From BOG-933 sp037147415 (GTDB lineage: Bacteria; Pseudomonadota; Alphaproteobacteria; Azospirillales; Azospirillaceae), in assembly GCA_037147415.1 (NCBI GenBank), contig JBAWVF010000190.1, positions 1 to 7,210 of the forward strand: a DNA stretch of 7,210 bases, in the 5' to 3' direction. Both the position numbers and the translations under genes were made by a program. Shown piece after piece: positions 1 through 5,993 of the stretch. The notes below the pieces were generated by a model. That model saw nothing but the letters and a program-made list of their open reading frames with translations, ran no database searches and had not been told where the DNA came from. Position 1 is the first letter of the stretch. Each line of letters starts with the position of its first letter.

Positions 1-176
1 ACTGGAAGCACACAACATCTAGTGGGTGTGTGCGTTAACCCGATAGGCATGCATTAAAATCACGAGTGCCGAAATCCGGAGTGGAAAGCACTTCCCTTGC
101 TATAGTTTGTATTGTAGAAACTCGGGTAACGCAAATGGTCGTGTTGACAGATGGATTAATGGTTGTAGCCGCGCGC

Positions 177-197
177 CGGGCCGGCTCCGCCGGTTCG
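177..197 (+). promoter_or_regulatory. Hairpin in the minC leader
   Basis: Positions 177-185 (CGGGCCGGC) can pair with 189-197 (GCCGGTTCG) around a 3-nt loop (TCC), giving a 9-bp stem with two internal G-U pairs. It ends 6 nt before the minC ribosome binding region (204-212). A stable stem this close to a Shine-Dalgarno could affect translation or mRNA stability. That role is inference; only the pairing is visible. There is no T tract, so it is not a typical intrinsic terminator. Confidence 0.4.
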
Positions 198-203
198 AAT
201 CTC

Positions 204-212
204 GAGGGGGAG
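204..212 (+). promoter_or_regulatory. Ribosome binding site of minC
   Basis: The purine-rich GAGGGGGAG precedes the GTG at 218, and its GGAG core (209-212) lies 5 nt upstream. This site decides the start: the same frame is open back to 107, but MinC homology begins only after the GTG. Confidence 0.7.
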
Positions 213-217
213 CGGGG

Positions 218-973
218 GTGACTGACAGCGAAATCGTTTCTGAGCGGGATGCTCCGTTTCAGCTACGTGGGGCGTCATTCACAATGATGGCGCTGAAATT
301 GATCGACCCTGATTCTGAAAGTTTTTTTCCGCGCTTGGCTGATAAGGTTCGGCAGGCACCTAATTTTTTTCGCAACGCTCCGGTCATCCTGGACCTTGAC
401 GGGCTTGCGGGAAATGTTCTGCTTGATTTTGTCGACTTAAAACAACGCCTGCGCGAATATGGGCTGATAGCAGTCGGTATTCAGGGCGGTGGTTCCCGTT
501 TTCAGGAAGCCGGATTGCGGGCTGGTCTGCCCCCGGTTCCAAGCGGGCGCTCAATAAAACATGATCCGAGTACATCGGCACCGCCTGCTCGCTCCGGACG
601 CATTGAGCCACCCTCCCCGCCTCCGCCTGTTGTCGAAGCTTTGCCAAGAAGCACGCTGATTATAAGCGACCCGGTGCGTTCCGGTCGGCAGATATACGCT
701 CCGGGTGGAGATCTTGTCGTTACGTCTACGGTAAGTGCCGGAGCTGAATTGCTGGCAGATGGCAACATCCATGTTTATGGTGCGCTCCGCGGTCGTGCGC
801 TTGCCGGCCTGTCCGGAGACACCGCTGCGCGTATCTTCTGTCTCAGCTTGGAGGCCGAAATGGTATCGATCGGTGGTCTCTACCGTGTTAACGAAGATAT
901 CGACCCGTCGATCTATAAGAAACCGTCGCAGGTTTACCTGAAAGACGGTTATCTTTGCCTGGATCCGTTCTGA
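218..973 (+). CDS. minC: Septum site-determining protein MinC
   Basis: MinC is the FtsZ inhibitor of the Min system; MinD recruits it to the membrane, where it prevents Z-ring assembly near the poles. From the GTG at 218 the protein has 251 residues (E. coli MinC has about 231). The N-terminal FtsZ-inhibiting domain spans about 13-105 (FQLRG start). A Pro/Ser-rich linker covers about 106-143, including a PPSPPPP run. The C-terminal beta-helical dimerisation and MinD-binding domain spans about 144-251, with the family blocks QIYAPGGDLVV, ADGNIHVYG, RGRALAG and SLEAEMVSIGG. The C-terminal QVYLKDGYL matches the conserved tail of the family. At the MinD-contact motif, usually RSGQ, this protein reads RSGR followed by Q (154-158). 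It is the first gene of the cluster, and minD follows after 49 bp. Identity is secure; the start is well supported by the ribosome binding site and the homology limit. Confidence 0.95.
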   Translation: MTDSEIVSERDAPFQLRGASFTMMALKLIDPDSESFFPRLADKVRQAPNFFRNAPVILDLDGLAGNVLLDFVDLKQRLREYGLIAVGIQGGGSRFQEAGLRAGLPPVPSGRSIKHDPSTSAPPARSGRIEPPSPPPPVVEALPRSTLIISDPVRSGRQIYAPGGDLVVTSTVSAGAELLADGNIHVYGALRGRALAGLSGDTAARIFCLSLEAEMVSIGGLYRVNEDIDPSIYKKPSQVYLKDGYLCLDPF

Positions 974-1010
974 AGGCAAGTTCGCTTGGTTGACGATTAA
1001 CTACATTCGC

Positions 1011-1018
1011 AGGAGAGG
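1011..1018 (+). promoter_or_regulatory. Ribosome binding site of minD (TTG start)
   Basis: AGGAGAGG lies 4 nt before the TTG at 1023 (7 nt counted from its AGGAG core). This selects TTG 1023 over the upstream in-frame TTG at 990, which has no comparable site and would add 11 residues absent from MinD proteins. Confidence 0.8.
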
Positions 1019-1022
1019 CTCC

Positions 1023-1838
1023 TTGGGCCAAATTATTGTAATGACATCGGGTAAAGGCGGCGTGGGCAAGACCACATCGAGTGCCGCCTTTGCAACCGGT
1101 TTTGCTTTGCGGGGCCACAAGACTGTGGTCATTGACTTTGACGTCGGCTTGCGCAACCTGGATTTGATTATGGGTTGTGAACGGCGCGTCGTATTTGACT
1201 TTATTAACGTCATTAATGGCGAAGCTAAGCTCAATCAAGCTCTCATAAAGGATAAGCGGGTTGAAAACCTGTACATCCTGCCAACGTCGCAGACTCGGGA
1301 CAAGGATGCCTTGACTAAAGAGGGCGTTCAGATAGTAATGGAAGAACTTCGCAAGGAGTTCGAGTTTATTGTCTGTGATTCGCCGGCAGGTATCGAAAAG
1401 GGAGCCTTGATGGCTCTTTATTTTGCCGATCAAGCGGTTATCGTAACCAATCCTGAAGTATCATCCGTACGTGATAGCGATCGGGTGCTAGGGATGTTGG
1501 CGGCACGCTCTCGTCGTGCGGAATTGGGGCTTGAACCCGTTTCAGAGCATCTTTTGCTGACACGTTATGATCCGGCCCGGGTTGAACGGGGCGAAATGCT
1601 AAATGTTGAAGATGTTTTGGAGATACTTGCGATTCCCCTGCTGGGAATAATTCCAGAAAGTCAGGCGGTATTGCGGGCCTCTAATGTCGGCGTTCCGGTC
1701 ATATTGGATGACGGCAGTAATGCCGGGCAGGCTTATATGGATGCTGTTGGCCGTTTTCTCGGCGAACAAATCGAACATCGTTTCACTAAGCCACAAAAGC
1801 GGGGCTTATTCAACCGGCTCTTCGGGAGGTCGGCATGA
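1023..1838 (+). CDS. minD: Septum site-determining ATPase MinD
   Basis: MinD is the membrane-cycling ATPase of the Min oscillator: in the ATP form it dimerises, binds the inner membrane and recruits MinC, and MinE triggers hydrolysis and release. Started at TTG 1023 the protein has 271 residues (E. coli 270) and its residue numbers match E. coli MinD through the N-terminus. The deviant Walker A motif GKGGVGKT is at 10-17, with the signature Lys11 and the P-loop Lys16. The IDFD switch is at 37-40 and the Walker B-like segment ending in Asp119 precedes SPAGIE. NPEVSSVRDSDR at 143-154 and LLLTRYDP at 177-184 are typical of the family. The C-terminal amphipathic membrane-targeting helix is at about 258-268 (KRGLFNRLFG). 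Its stop overlaps the minE start by 4 bp (ATGA), consistent with coupled translation. An in-frame TTG at 990 is possible but unlikely. Confidence 0.97.
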   Translation: MGQIIVMTSGKGGVGKTTSSAAFATGFALRGHKTVVIDFDVGLRNLDLIMGCERRVVFDFINVINGEAKLNQALIKDKRVENLYILPTSQTRDKDALTKEGVQIVMEELRKEFEFIVCDSPAGIEKGALMALYFADQAVIVTNPEVSSVRDSDRVLGMLAARSRRAELGLEPVSEHLLLTRYDPARVERGEMLNVEDVLEILAIPLLGIIPESQAVLRASNVGVPVILDDGSNAGQAYMDAVGRFLGEQIEHRFTKPQKRGLFNRLFGRSA

Positions 1839-2149
1839 GAATATTTAATTTCTTTCGCCCGTCCGCTCCCAAGCCGGAAACGTCCGCTCATCAGGCAAAG
1901 GAACGGTTACAGATTGTTATGGCCCATGAGCGGGCCGGTCGTGACGGGCCGGATTTCTTGCCGTTGCTTCAACAAGAACTTCTTGCTGTTATCGCCAAAT
2001 ATGTTGATGTCGATCAAAACAAGGTCGAGGTCAAGCTGGACCGCGGCAATGATTTTTCAACACTCGAAGTCAATATTGAATTGCCATCGACTAAGCCCGA
2101 TGTGTCACGCCCACGGGCAACCGTGAAAATACTTCCGGTTTCGCGGTGA
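1835..2149 (+). CDS. minE: Cell division topological specificity factor MinE
   Basis: MinE stimulates the MinD ATPase and displaces MinC, which creates the pole-to-pole oscillation. The protein has 104 residues, somewhat longer than the 88 of E. coli. The N-terminal RIFNFF (2-7) fits the membrane-binding amphipathic segment. The anti-MinCD contact region AKERLQIVMAHER is at 21-33. The C-terminal topological specificity domain spans about 38-84, with FLPLLQQELLAVIAKYV and the beta strand STLEVNIELP. A basic extension of about 20 residues follows (SRPRATVKILPVSR), which E. coli MinE lacks. A GGGAGGT ribosome binding site (1824-1830) lies inside the end of minD, 4 nt before the ATG, and the ATGA overlap suggests translational coupling that fixes the MinD/MinE ratio. 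The sequence style is alphaproteobacterial. Confidence 0.95.
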   Translation: MRIFNFFRPSAPKPETSAHQAKERLQIVMAHERAGRDGPDFLPLLQQELLAVIAKYVDVDQNKVEVKLDRGNDFSTLEVNIELPSTKPDVSRPRATVKILPVSR

Positions 2150-2164
2150 ACATGCTTTTACTTC

Positions 2165-2171
2165 AGGGGGG
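2165..2171 (+). promoter_or_regulatory. Ribosome binding site of the DUF2061 gene
   Basis: AGGGGGG lies 5 nt before the GTG at 2177, in the 27-bp gap after minE. It supports the GTG start, which also gives a complete N-terminal signal sequence. Confidence 0.65.
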
Positions 2172-2176
2172 CTTGC

Positions 2177-2713
2177 GTGCGAAATTTGACAGTTTGTGTA
2201 TTGTTGGTGTGGTACGGGCTCAGTTTCCCTGCTCTCGCCCAGCAACCGGGCTCGATTCCAGAGCAACAAGCGAGCGCAACCTCTGATTCTTCTGAAGGTG
2301 TGGCGGCATGGGTTGTTAGCCAGGGCAAGACCGTGACCTATCGTGTTGCCGCCTCAATAGATGCGCTTGTTGTCGGCTATCTTTACACGGGAACCTTGCT
2401 GGGCGGCGGTGGTATTGCCTTGCTGAATGCCGTGATTTCGAGCGCACTTTACGATATGCACGAGATTGCCTGGAACAATTACGGCCCTGACCCGGCTACT
2501 GATCCGACCGGGATCGCGATCGAGAAAACGATTAGTTACCGCGTGGTTAGCATTGCCAACGTTTTGACGACCGGGTTGTTCTTCACCGGCAATTTCTGGC
2601 TTTCCAGCGGGCTGGCCTTGGGCAATGCCGCAATTGACAGCACAATCTATTTCTTCCATGAATTAGCCTGGAGCCATTGGGGTCCGCCTATCCGTAAGGA
2701 TGTGTCGGCATAG
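2177..2713 (+). CDS. Exported/membrane protein with two DUF2061 units
   Basis: The function is unknown. The 178-residue protein starts at GTG with a Sec-type signal: basic MRN, a hydrophobic core (about 4-18) and a likely signal peptidase I site ALA|QQ after residue 21. A polar Gln/Ser-rich stretch (22-42) follows. Two tandem units with the DUF2061 (PF09834) pattern then follow: residues 51-104 (KTVTYR, YTG, LNA, MHEIAW, YGP) and 117-170 (KTISYR, FTG, GNA, FHELAW, WGP). By hand alignment without gaps 23 of 54 positions are identical. Each unit holds two hydrophobic segments, so the mature part probably crosses the membrane several times. DUF2061 proteins are often single-unit small membrane proteins of unknown role, so a cleavable signal plus a duplication is a less common layout. 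It sits 27 bp after minE and 22 bp before the 2Fe-2S subunit gene. The family assignment comes from recalled motifs. Confidence 0.85.
   Translation: MRNLTVCVLLVWYGLSFPALAQQPGSIPEQQASATSDSSEGVAAWVVSQGKTVTYRVAASIDALVVGYLYTGTLLGGGGIALLNAVISSALYDMHEIAWNNYGPDPATDPTGIAIEKTISYRVVSIANVLTTGLFFTGNFWLSSGLALGNAAIDSTIYFFHELAWSHWGPPIRKDVSA
2327..2686 (+). repeat. Internal duplication within the DUF2061 gene
   Basis: Codons 51-104 (2327-2488) and 117-170 (2525-2686) encode homologous units offset by exactly 66 codons. Invariant between units are KT-x2-YRV, TG, the Asn-Ala pair, Tyr, His-Glu, Ala-Trp and Gly-Pro. The nucleotide sequences have diverged strongly, so this is an old duplication and not a recent direct repeat. 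Confidence 0.8.
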
Positions 2714-2735
2714 ACTTAGCGAGGAATTGACGAAG

Positions 2736-3194
2736 ATGGTAGAGTTGTCCGTTAATGATCGGACAGTAAAAGTTGATGTAGCGCCTGATACGCCGTTGCT
2801 TTGGCTATTACGTGACCATCTCGGGTTAACAGGCACCAAATTCGGATGCGGTTCCGGACTGTGTGGCGCTTGTTCAGTGCTGATAAACGGTGCGGTAGCC
2901 CGCGCCTGTTCCGTACCCTGCTCTACCCTTGACGGCGCCAAGGTTACAACCATTGAGGGACTTATTGCGGCTCCCGATTCTGTTGTGACCGGTGTTACCG
3001 AGGCCTGGATTGCCGAGCAGGTTCCGCAGTGCGGGTATTGTACACCGGGTATGGTTGTTTCCGCTGTTGCCTTGCTCCGCAAGATGCCGCACCCCGCTGA
3101 GCCGGCCATTGCCGAAGCAATGACCAATCTTTGCCGGTGCGGTACCTATGACCGTGTCCGCAAGGCAATTTCCCGTGCCGCGGTTTCGTCCTGA
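2736..3194 (+). CDS. iorA: 2Fe-2S subunit of a molybdenum hydroxylase (IorA-like)
   Basis: This is the small electron-transfer subunit of a xanthine-oxidase-family molybdenum hydroxylase, nearest to isoquinoline 1-oxidoreductase alpha. It would carry electrons from the molybdopterin site of the next gene's product through two 2Fe-2S clusters. The 152 residues are normal length. The N-terminal plant-type ferredoxin domain (about 1-75) has cluster ligands Cys38, Cys43, Cys46 and Cys58. The C-terminal helical domain has Cys99 and Cys102 in QCGYCTPGM plus Cys133 and Cys135 in NLCRCGTYDRVRKAI. All eight ligands are present. I chose the ATG at 2736 because GAGGAA (2721-2726) lies 9 nt upstream and homology starts there; a frame open to 2700 would add 12 unrelated residues. 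There is no signal peptide, so the subunit probably travels with its Tat-bearing partner. The symbol names the family; the substrate is not known. Confidence 0.88.
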   Translation: MVELSVNDRTVKVDVAPDTPLLWLLRDHLGLTGTKFGCGSGLCGACSVLINGAVARACSVPCSTLDGAKVTTIEGLIAAPDSVVTGVTEAWIAEQVPQCGYCTPGMVVSAVALLRKMPHPAEPAIAEAMTNLCRCGTYDRVRKAISRAAVSS

Positions 3195-3206
3195 AGGCCA
3201 TCTGAT

Positions 3207-5372
3207 ATGTCGCCGATTAATCTGAGCCGGCGTGGTGTTCTCAAAGGGGCCGGCGTCCTGATGTTAGGGGTCCATCTCCCCGGAGTGGTCGCGCATTCGG
3301 CCGCAGCCGGCGGGAACTCGATCGTCATTAATGCTTGGCTCAAAATTTCTACCGACACGACGACAGTTCTCGTTGCGAGTTCAGAGTTGGGTCAGGGCGT
3401 TTTTACCGCGTTGCCTATGCTGGTTGCTGAAGAGTTAGGAGTGGATTGGAAAAATATTCGGGTAGAGATGGCGCCTTATGACCCGGTTTACGCTAATCCG
3501 CTGTTGGGAGCGATGCGTACCGGTGGCAGCACATCTGTCCGTGCTTTTTTTCTTCCATTACGTCGGGCCGGGGCGGCTGCACGTTTGATGATGTTGGTAG
3601 GTGCTTCTCGCATTTGGAGAGTTCCTATCGAACAGCTGGTGGCTGAAGACGGGATCGTCACTCACGCCGCCTCTGATCGCCGAGCCAGCTATGGTGCGCT
3701 GGCTCAGTTGGCGTCCCGTCAAAAAGTTCCGGCTGATCCGCCGCTACGCGAGCGCAACCGTTGGACCGTGATTGGGAAATCGCTGCCGCGACTCGATATT
3801 CCGGCCAAGGTGAAGGGGGACGCCGTCTTTGGTATTGATATTCGATTGCCGGGTCAGACTTACGCGGCAATTCGTCACTGCCCGGTGTTTGGTGGTAGCC
3901 TTAGCAAGTTGGATGAATCGGCGCTTAAGCCACGAGGGGGCGCGTATCCGACAGGTATTATCGCAGTTGTGTCTCTAAAGGACGCTGTTGCGGTAGTGGC
4001 TGACAGTTGGTGGCAGGCTCGCTCAGCATTGGGTAAGCTGGTTATTACTTGGAAAGAAGGCGTCAACGCGAACATTACGAGTAACAGTTTTGATTCGGTG
4101 CTTGGGCGCGACCTTGATAGCAAGGATCCAAAGGCGATTGCCGTTAACCGTGGTGATGTCGATCTGGCTTTGAAAGGAGCCTATAAAATCGTCGAATCGG
4201 TTTACCGTCAGCCTTTTCTGGCTCATGCCACTTTGGAGCCGATGAATTGCACGGCCAATGTCACTCCTAACAGCTGTGAGTTGTGGGTGCCGACGCAAGA
4301 TCAATCGGCTTATTGCAAAATTCTTCCCGACTTGCTCGGGCTTGGTCCTGATCAAATAAAAATCAACACCAGCTTTGTTGGCGGAAGCTTCGGTCGGCGC
4401 CTTGAAAGCGACTTCGGGGTTGAGGCCGCACTCTTATCAAAGGCTGTCGGCCGACCGGTGCAGTTAATCTGGTCGCGTGAAGAAGACATGCGACATGATT
4501 TCTATCGACCGGCTAGCCTTACCCGGGCAATGGTTGGTCTTGATTCCAGCGGGTATCCTGTTGGCTGGATCTATCGAATTGCGGCACCCTCTGTACTGGC
4601 ACGGGTTAGTCCCGATTCGGTGAGAGGTGGTCTGGACGCCGGGGCTGTTGCCGGCATTTCGGATCAGCCTTATGGTTTTTCTGCTGTGCGCGTCGAATAT
4701 GTTCGGTCTCAGACGGGAATTCCTGTCGGTTTCTGGCGCTCTAACGGTCATGCGCCGAATGCATTTGCGATGGAAAGTCTGATTGACGAGGCCGCGTTCG
4801 CACTAAGTCGTGACCCTTGCCGTTTCCGGCGCGCGTTGTTGACAAAGTCGCCGCGTGCTTTAGCGGTTCTGAACAAGGCAGCCGAATTGGCCGGTTGGGA
4901 TGAACCGCTCGCCGAAGTGCTGGAAGCGCGTCGCGGTCGTGGCATCGCTTTTCATGAGGCGTTTGGCAGCGCGGTTGCCGAGGTGGTTGAAGTCACAGTT
5001 TTTGCTGATGGTCGGCTTAAGCTGGATCGGGTTGTCGGAGTTATCGATTGCGGCACGACCGTTAATCCCGACATTGTCGCCGCTCAATTGGAAGGCGCCA
5101 TCCTGTTCGGTTTGTCGGCCGCCTTGACCGGCAGGATTACGGTCGATAACGGGCGGGTTGTACAAGGCAACTTTAACGATTACCCACTTTTGACCTTGGC
5201 CGAGGCGCCACGCCTTGTCGTCCATGTCATGGCTAGCGACGGTCCTCCCGGCGGCGTTAGCGAGGCCGGCGTTCCCCCGATTGCTCCAGCGCTGACCAAT
5301 GCGATCTTCACCGCCACCGGACGGAGGCTGCGCGCGCTTCCAATTGCCGGCCAGGACATTAGAAGCCTTTGA
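3207..5372 (+). CDS. iorB: Molybdopterin subunit of aldehyde/isoquinoline oxidoreductase type (IorB-like)
   Basis: This is the large catalytic subunit of a molybdenum hydroxylase, 721 residues, close to the family's usual 720-780. The N-terminus carries a twin-arginine signal (SRRGVLKGAG, 7-16, then a hydrophobic stretch to about 31), so the folded enzyme should be exported to the periplasm. Family blocks follow in order: ELGQG at 60-64, AEELGVDW at 74-81, AHATLEPMNCTA at 339-350, the cofactor-loop motif VGGSFGRR at 391-398, WSREEDMRHDFYRPA at 422-436, GFWRSNGHAPNAF at 508-520, VIDCGTTVNPDIVAAQLEG at 612-630 and PGGVSEAGVPPIAP at 681-694. Glu686 is at the position of the catalytic Glu of the family. 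In most relatives I recall, that motif reads GVGEP, so Ser685 and Ala687 are mild departures. The gene starts 12 bp after the 2Fe-2S subunit gene, with GAAGG upstream. The true substrate (N-heterocycle, aldehyde or other) cannot be told from sequence. Confidence 0.9.
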   Translation: MSPINLSRRGVLKGAGVLMLGVHLPGVVAHSAAAGGNSIVINAWLKISTDTTTVLVASSELGQGVFTALPMLVAEELGVDWKNIRVEMAPYDPVYANPLLGAMRTGGSTSVRAFFLPLRRAGAAARLMMLVGASRIWRVPIEQLVAEDGIVTHAASDRRASYGALAQLASRQKVPADPPLRERNRWTVIGKSLPRLDIPAKVKGDAVFGIDIRLPGQTYAAIRHCPVFGGSLSKLDESALKPRGGAYPTGIIAVVSLKDAVAVVADSWWQARSALGKLVITWKEGVNANITSNSFDSVLGRDLDSKDPKAIAVNRGDVDLALKGAYKIVESVYRQPFLAHATLEPMNCTANVTPNSCELWVPTQDQSAYCKILPDLLGLGPDQIKINTSFVGGSFGRRLESDFGVEAALLSKAVGRPVQLIWSREEDMRHDFYRPASLTRAMVGLDSSGYPVGWIYRIAAPSVLARVSPDSVRGGLDAGAVAGISDQPYGFSAVRVEYVRSQTGIPVGFWRSNGHAPNAFAMESLIDEAAFALSRDPCRFRRALLTKSPRALAVLNKAAELAGWDEPLAEVLEARRGRGIAFHEAFGSAVAEVVEVTVFADGRLKLDRVVGVIDCGTTVNPDIVAAQLEGAILFGLSAALTGRITVDNGRVVQGNFNDYPLLTLAEAPRLVVHVMASDGPPGGVSEAGVPPIAPALTNAIFTATGRRLRALPIAGQDIRSL

Positions 5373-5375
5373 AAC

Positions 5376-5993
5376 ATGGGCTATATCATCAAAGAAATCT
5401 TTAGAACCTTGCAAGGAGAAGGCCGGTATTCCGGCCGGGCCGCGGTATTTTGCCGATTTTCCGGCTGCAACTTATGGTCAGGTCGCGAGTCGGATCGAGC
5501 CTGGGCGGTTTGTCAATTCTGCGATACCGACTTTATTGGTGGAGATCGTTTCAATAACGCTGAGTCTGTTGTTGCAGCACTGTCGGCCCACTGGGGTACA
5601 GCTCGGAATCATCAATTCGTTGTCTTTACCGGCGGTGAACCGTTATTGCAACTTGATCAGGCTTTAATTGATGCTTGCCATGCGGCCGGATTTGAAATTG
5701 CGGTCGAAACCAATGGTACGGTCGTTGCCCCTTCCGGTATCGACTGGTTGACAGTCAGTCCCAAGGCCGGCGCACCGTTCCTTCAGCGATCCGGTAATGA
5801 ACTTAAGCTGGTTTATCCGCAGCCCGGGTTGGAGCCTGCTGACCTGAGCGCCCTGCCCTTCTCGGAATTCTGGCTTCAACCGCTGGACGGTCCAGCAAGA
5901 GACGCTAATACTGCCGCGGCAGTTGCTTGGTGTATGGACAATCCGCCCTGGCGCCTTAGTCTTCAGACGCACAAAATCATAGGGATTCCATGA
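5376..5993 (+). CDS. queE: 7-carboxy-7-deazaguanine synthase QueE
   Basis: QueE is a radical SAM enzyme converting 6-carboxy-5,6,7,8-tetrahydropterin to 7-carboxy-7-deazaguanine, the committed step to 7-deazapurines such as queuosine. The protein has 205 residues. The N-terminal substrate-binding part reads EIFRTLQGEGRYSGR (7-21). The 4Fe-4S ligands are Cys31, Cys46 and Cys49 in a CX14CX2C arrangement, with the insert NLWSGRESDRAWAV, in place of the usual CX3CX2C. This matches the layout I know from Burkholderia multivorans QueE. TGGEP, which contacts SAM, is at 85-89; VETNGT and TVSPKAG follow. The gene starts 3 bp after the molybdopterin subunit gene with only a weak ribosome binding site (AGAAG, 5361-5365), so it may depend on translation of the upstream gene. 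It overlaps queD by 4 bp. Identity is secure. Confidence 0.95.
   Translation: MGYIIKEIFRTLQGEGRYSGRAAVFCRFSGCNLWSGRESDRAWAVCQFCDTDFIGGDRFNNAESVVAALSAHWGTARNHQFVVFTGGEPLLQLDQALIDACHAAGFEIAVETNGTVVAPSGIDWLTVSPKAGAPFLQRSGNELKLVYPQPGLEPADLSALPFSEFWLQPLDGPARDANTAAAVAWCMDNPPWRLSLQTHKIIGIP

Larger units (their letters stand above)
1..217. other. Non-coding leader upstream of minC
   Basis: I see no supportable gene here. Frame 1 is open from the left edge to a TAA at 55-57, but that is too short to call the end of an upstream gene. An open frame from 107 runs into minC, but its first 37 residues do not resemble MinC and no good ribosome binding site precedes 107. A 7-bp inverted repeat (GCACACA 8-14, TGTGTGC 27-33) is not followed by a T run. 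A TTGACA hexamer at 144-149 and a TATAGT hexamer at 101-106 exist, but neither has a properly spaced partner. The promoter of the cluster probably lies here or further upstream, and I cannot place it. Confidence 0.6.

Noticed and set aside
101..172. TATAGT (101-106) and TTGACA (144-149) as promoter hexamers for minC
   Set aside because: TATAGT has no TTG-type hexamer 16-18 nt upstream, and TTGACA has no TATAAT-like hexamer 16-18 nt downstream. Neither forms a convincing pair.
189..206. GGTTCGAATC resembling a tRNA T-loop
   Set aside because: The flanking bases do not form a 5-bp T stem, and no acceptor stem, anticodon arm or CCA end is visible. It is better explained as part of the minC leader hairpin.
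107..217. N-terminal extension of MinC from an upstream start at 107
   Set aside because: The 37 residues are unlike MinC, lack a ribosome binding site and overlap the GC-rich hairpin. The GTG at 218 has a strong site and starts near the homology limit.
551..1433. Long minus-strand frames opposite minC and minD (142 and 181 residues)
   Set aside because: They lie fully antisense to well-identified genes and show no family motifs. They are shadow frames.
4860..5414. 184-residue minus-strand frame opposite the end of the molybdopterin subunit gene
   Set aside because: It is antisense to conserved catalytic blocks including the Glu686 motif, and its own sequence is low in recognisable structure.
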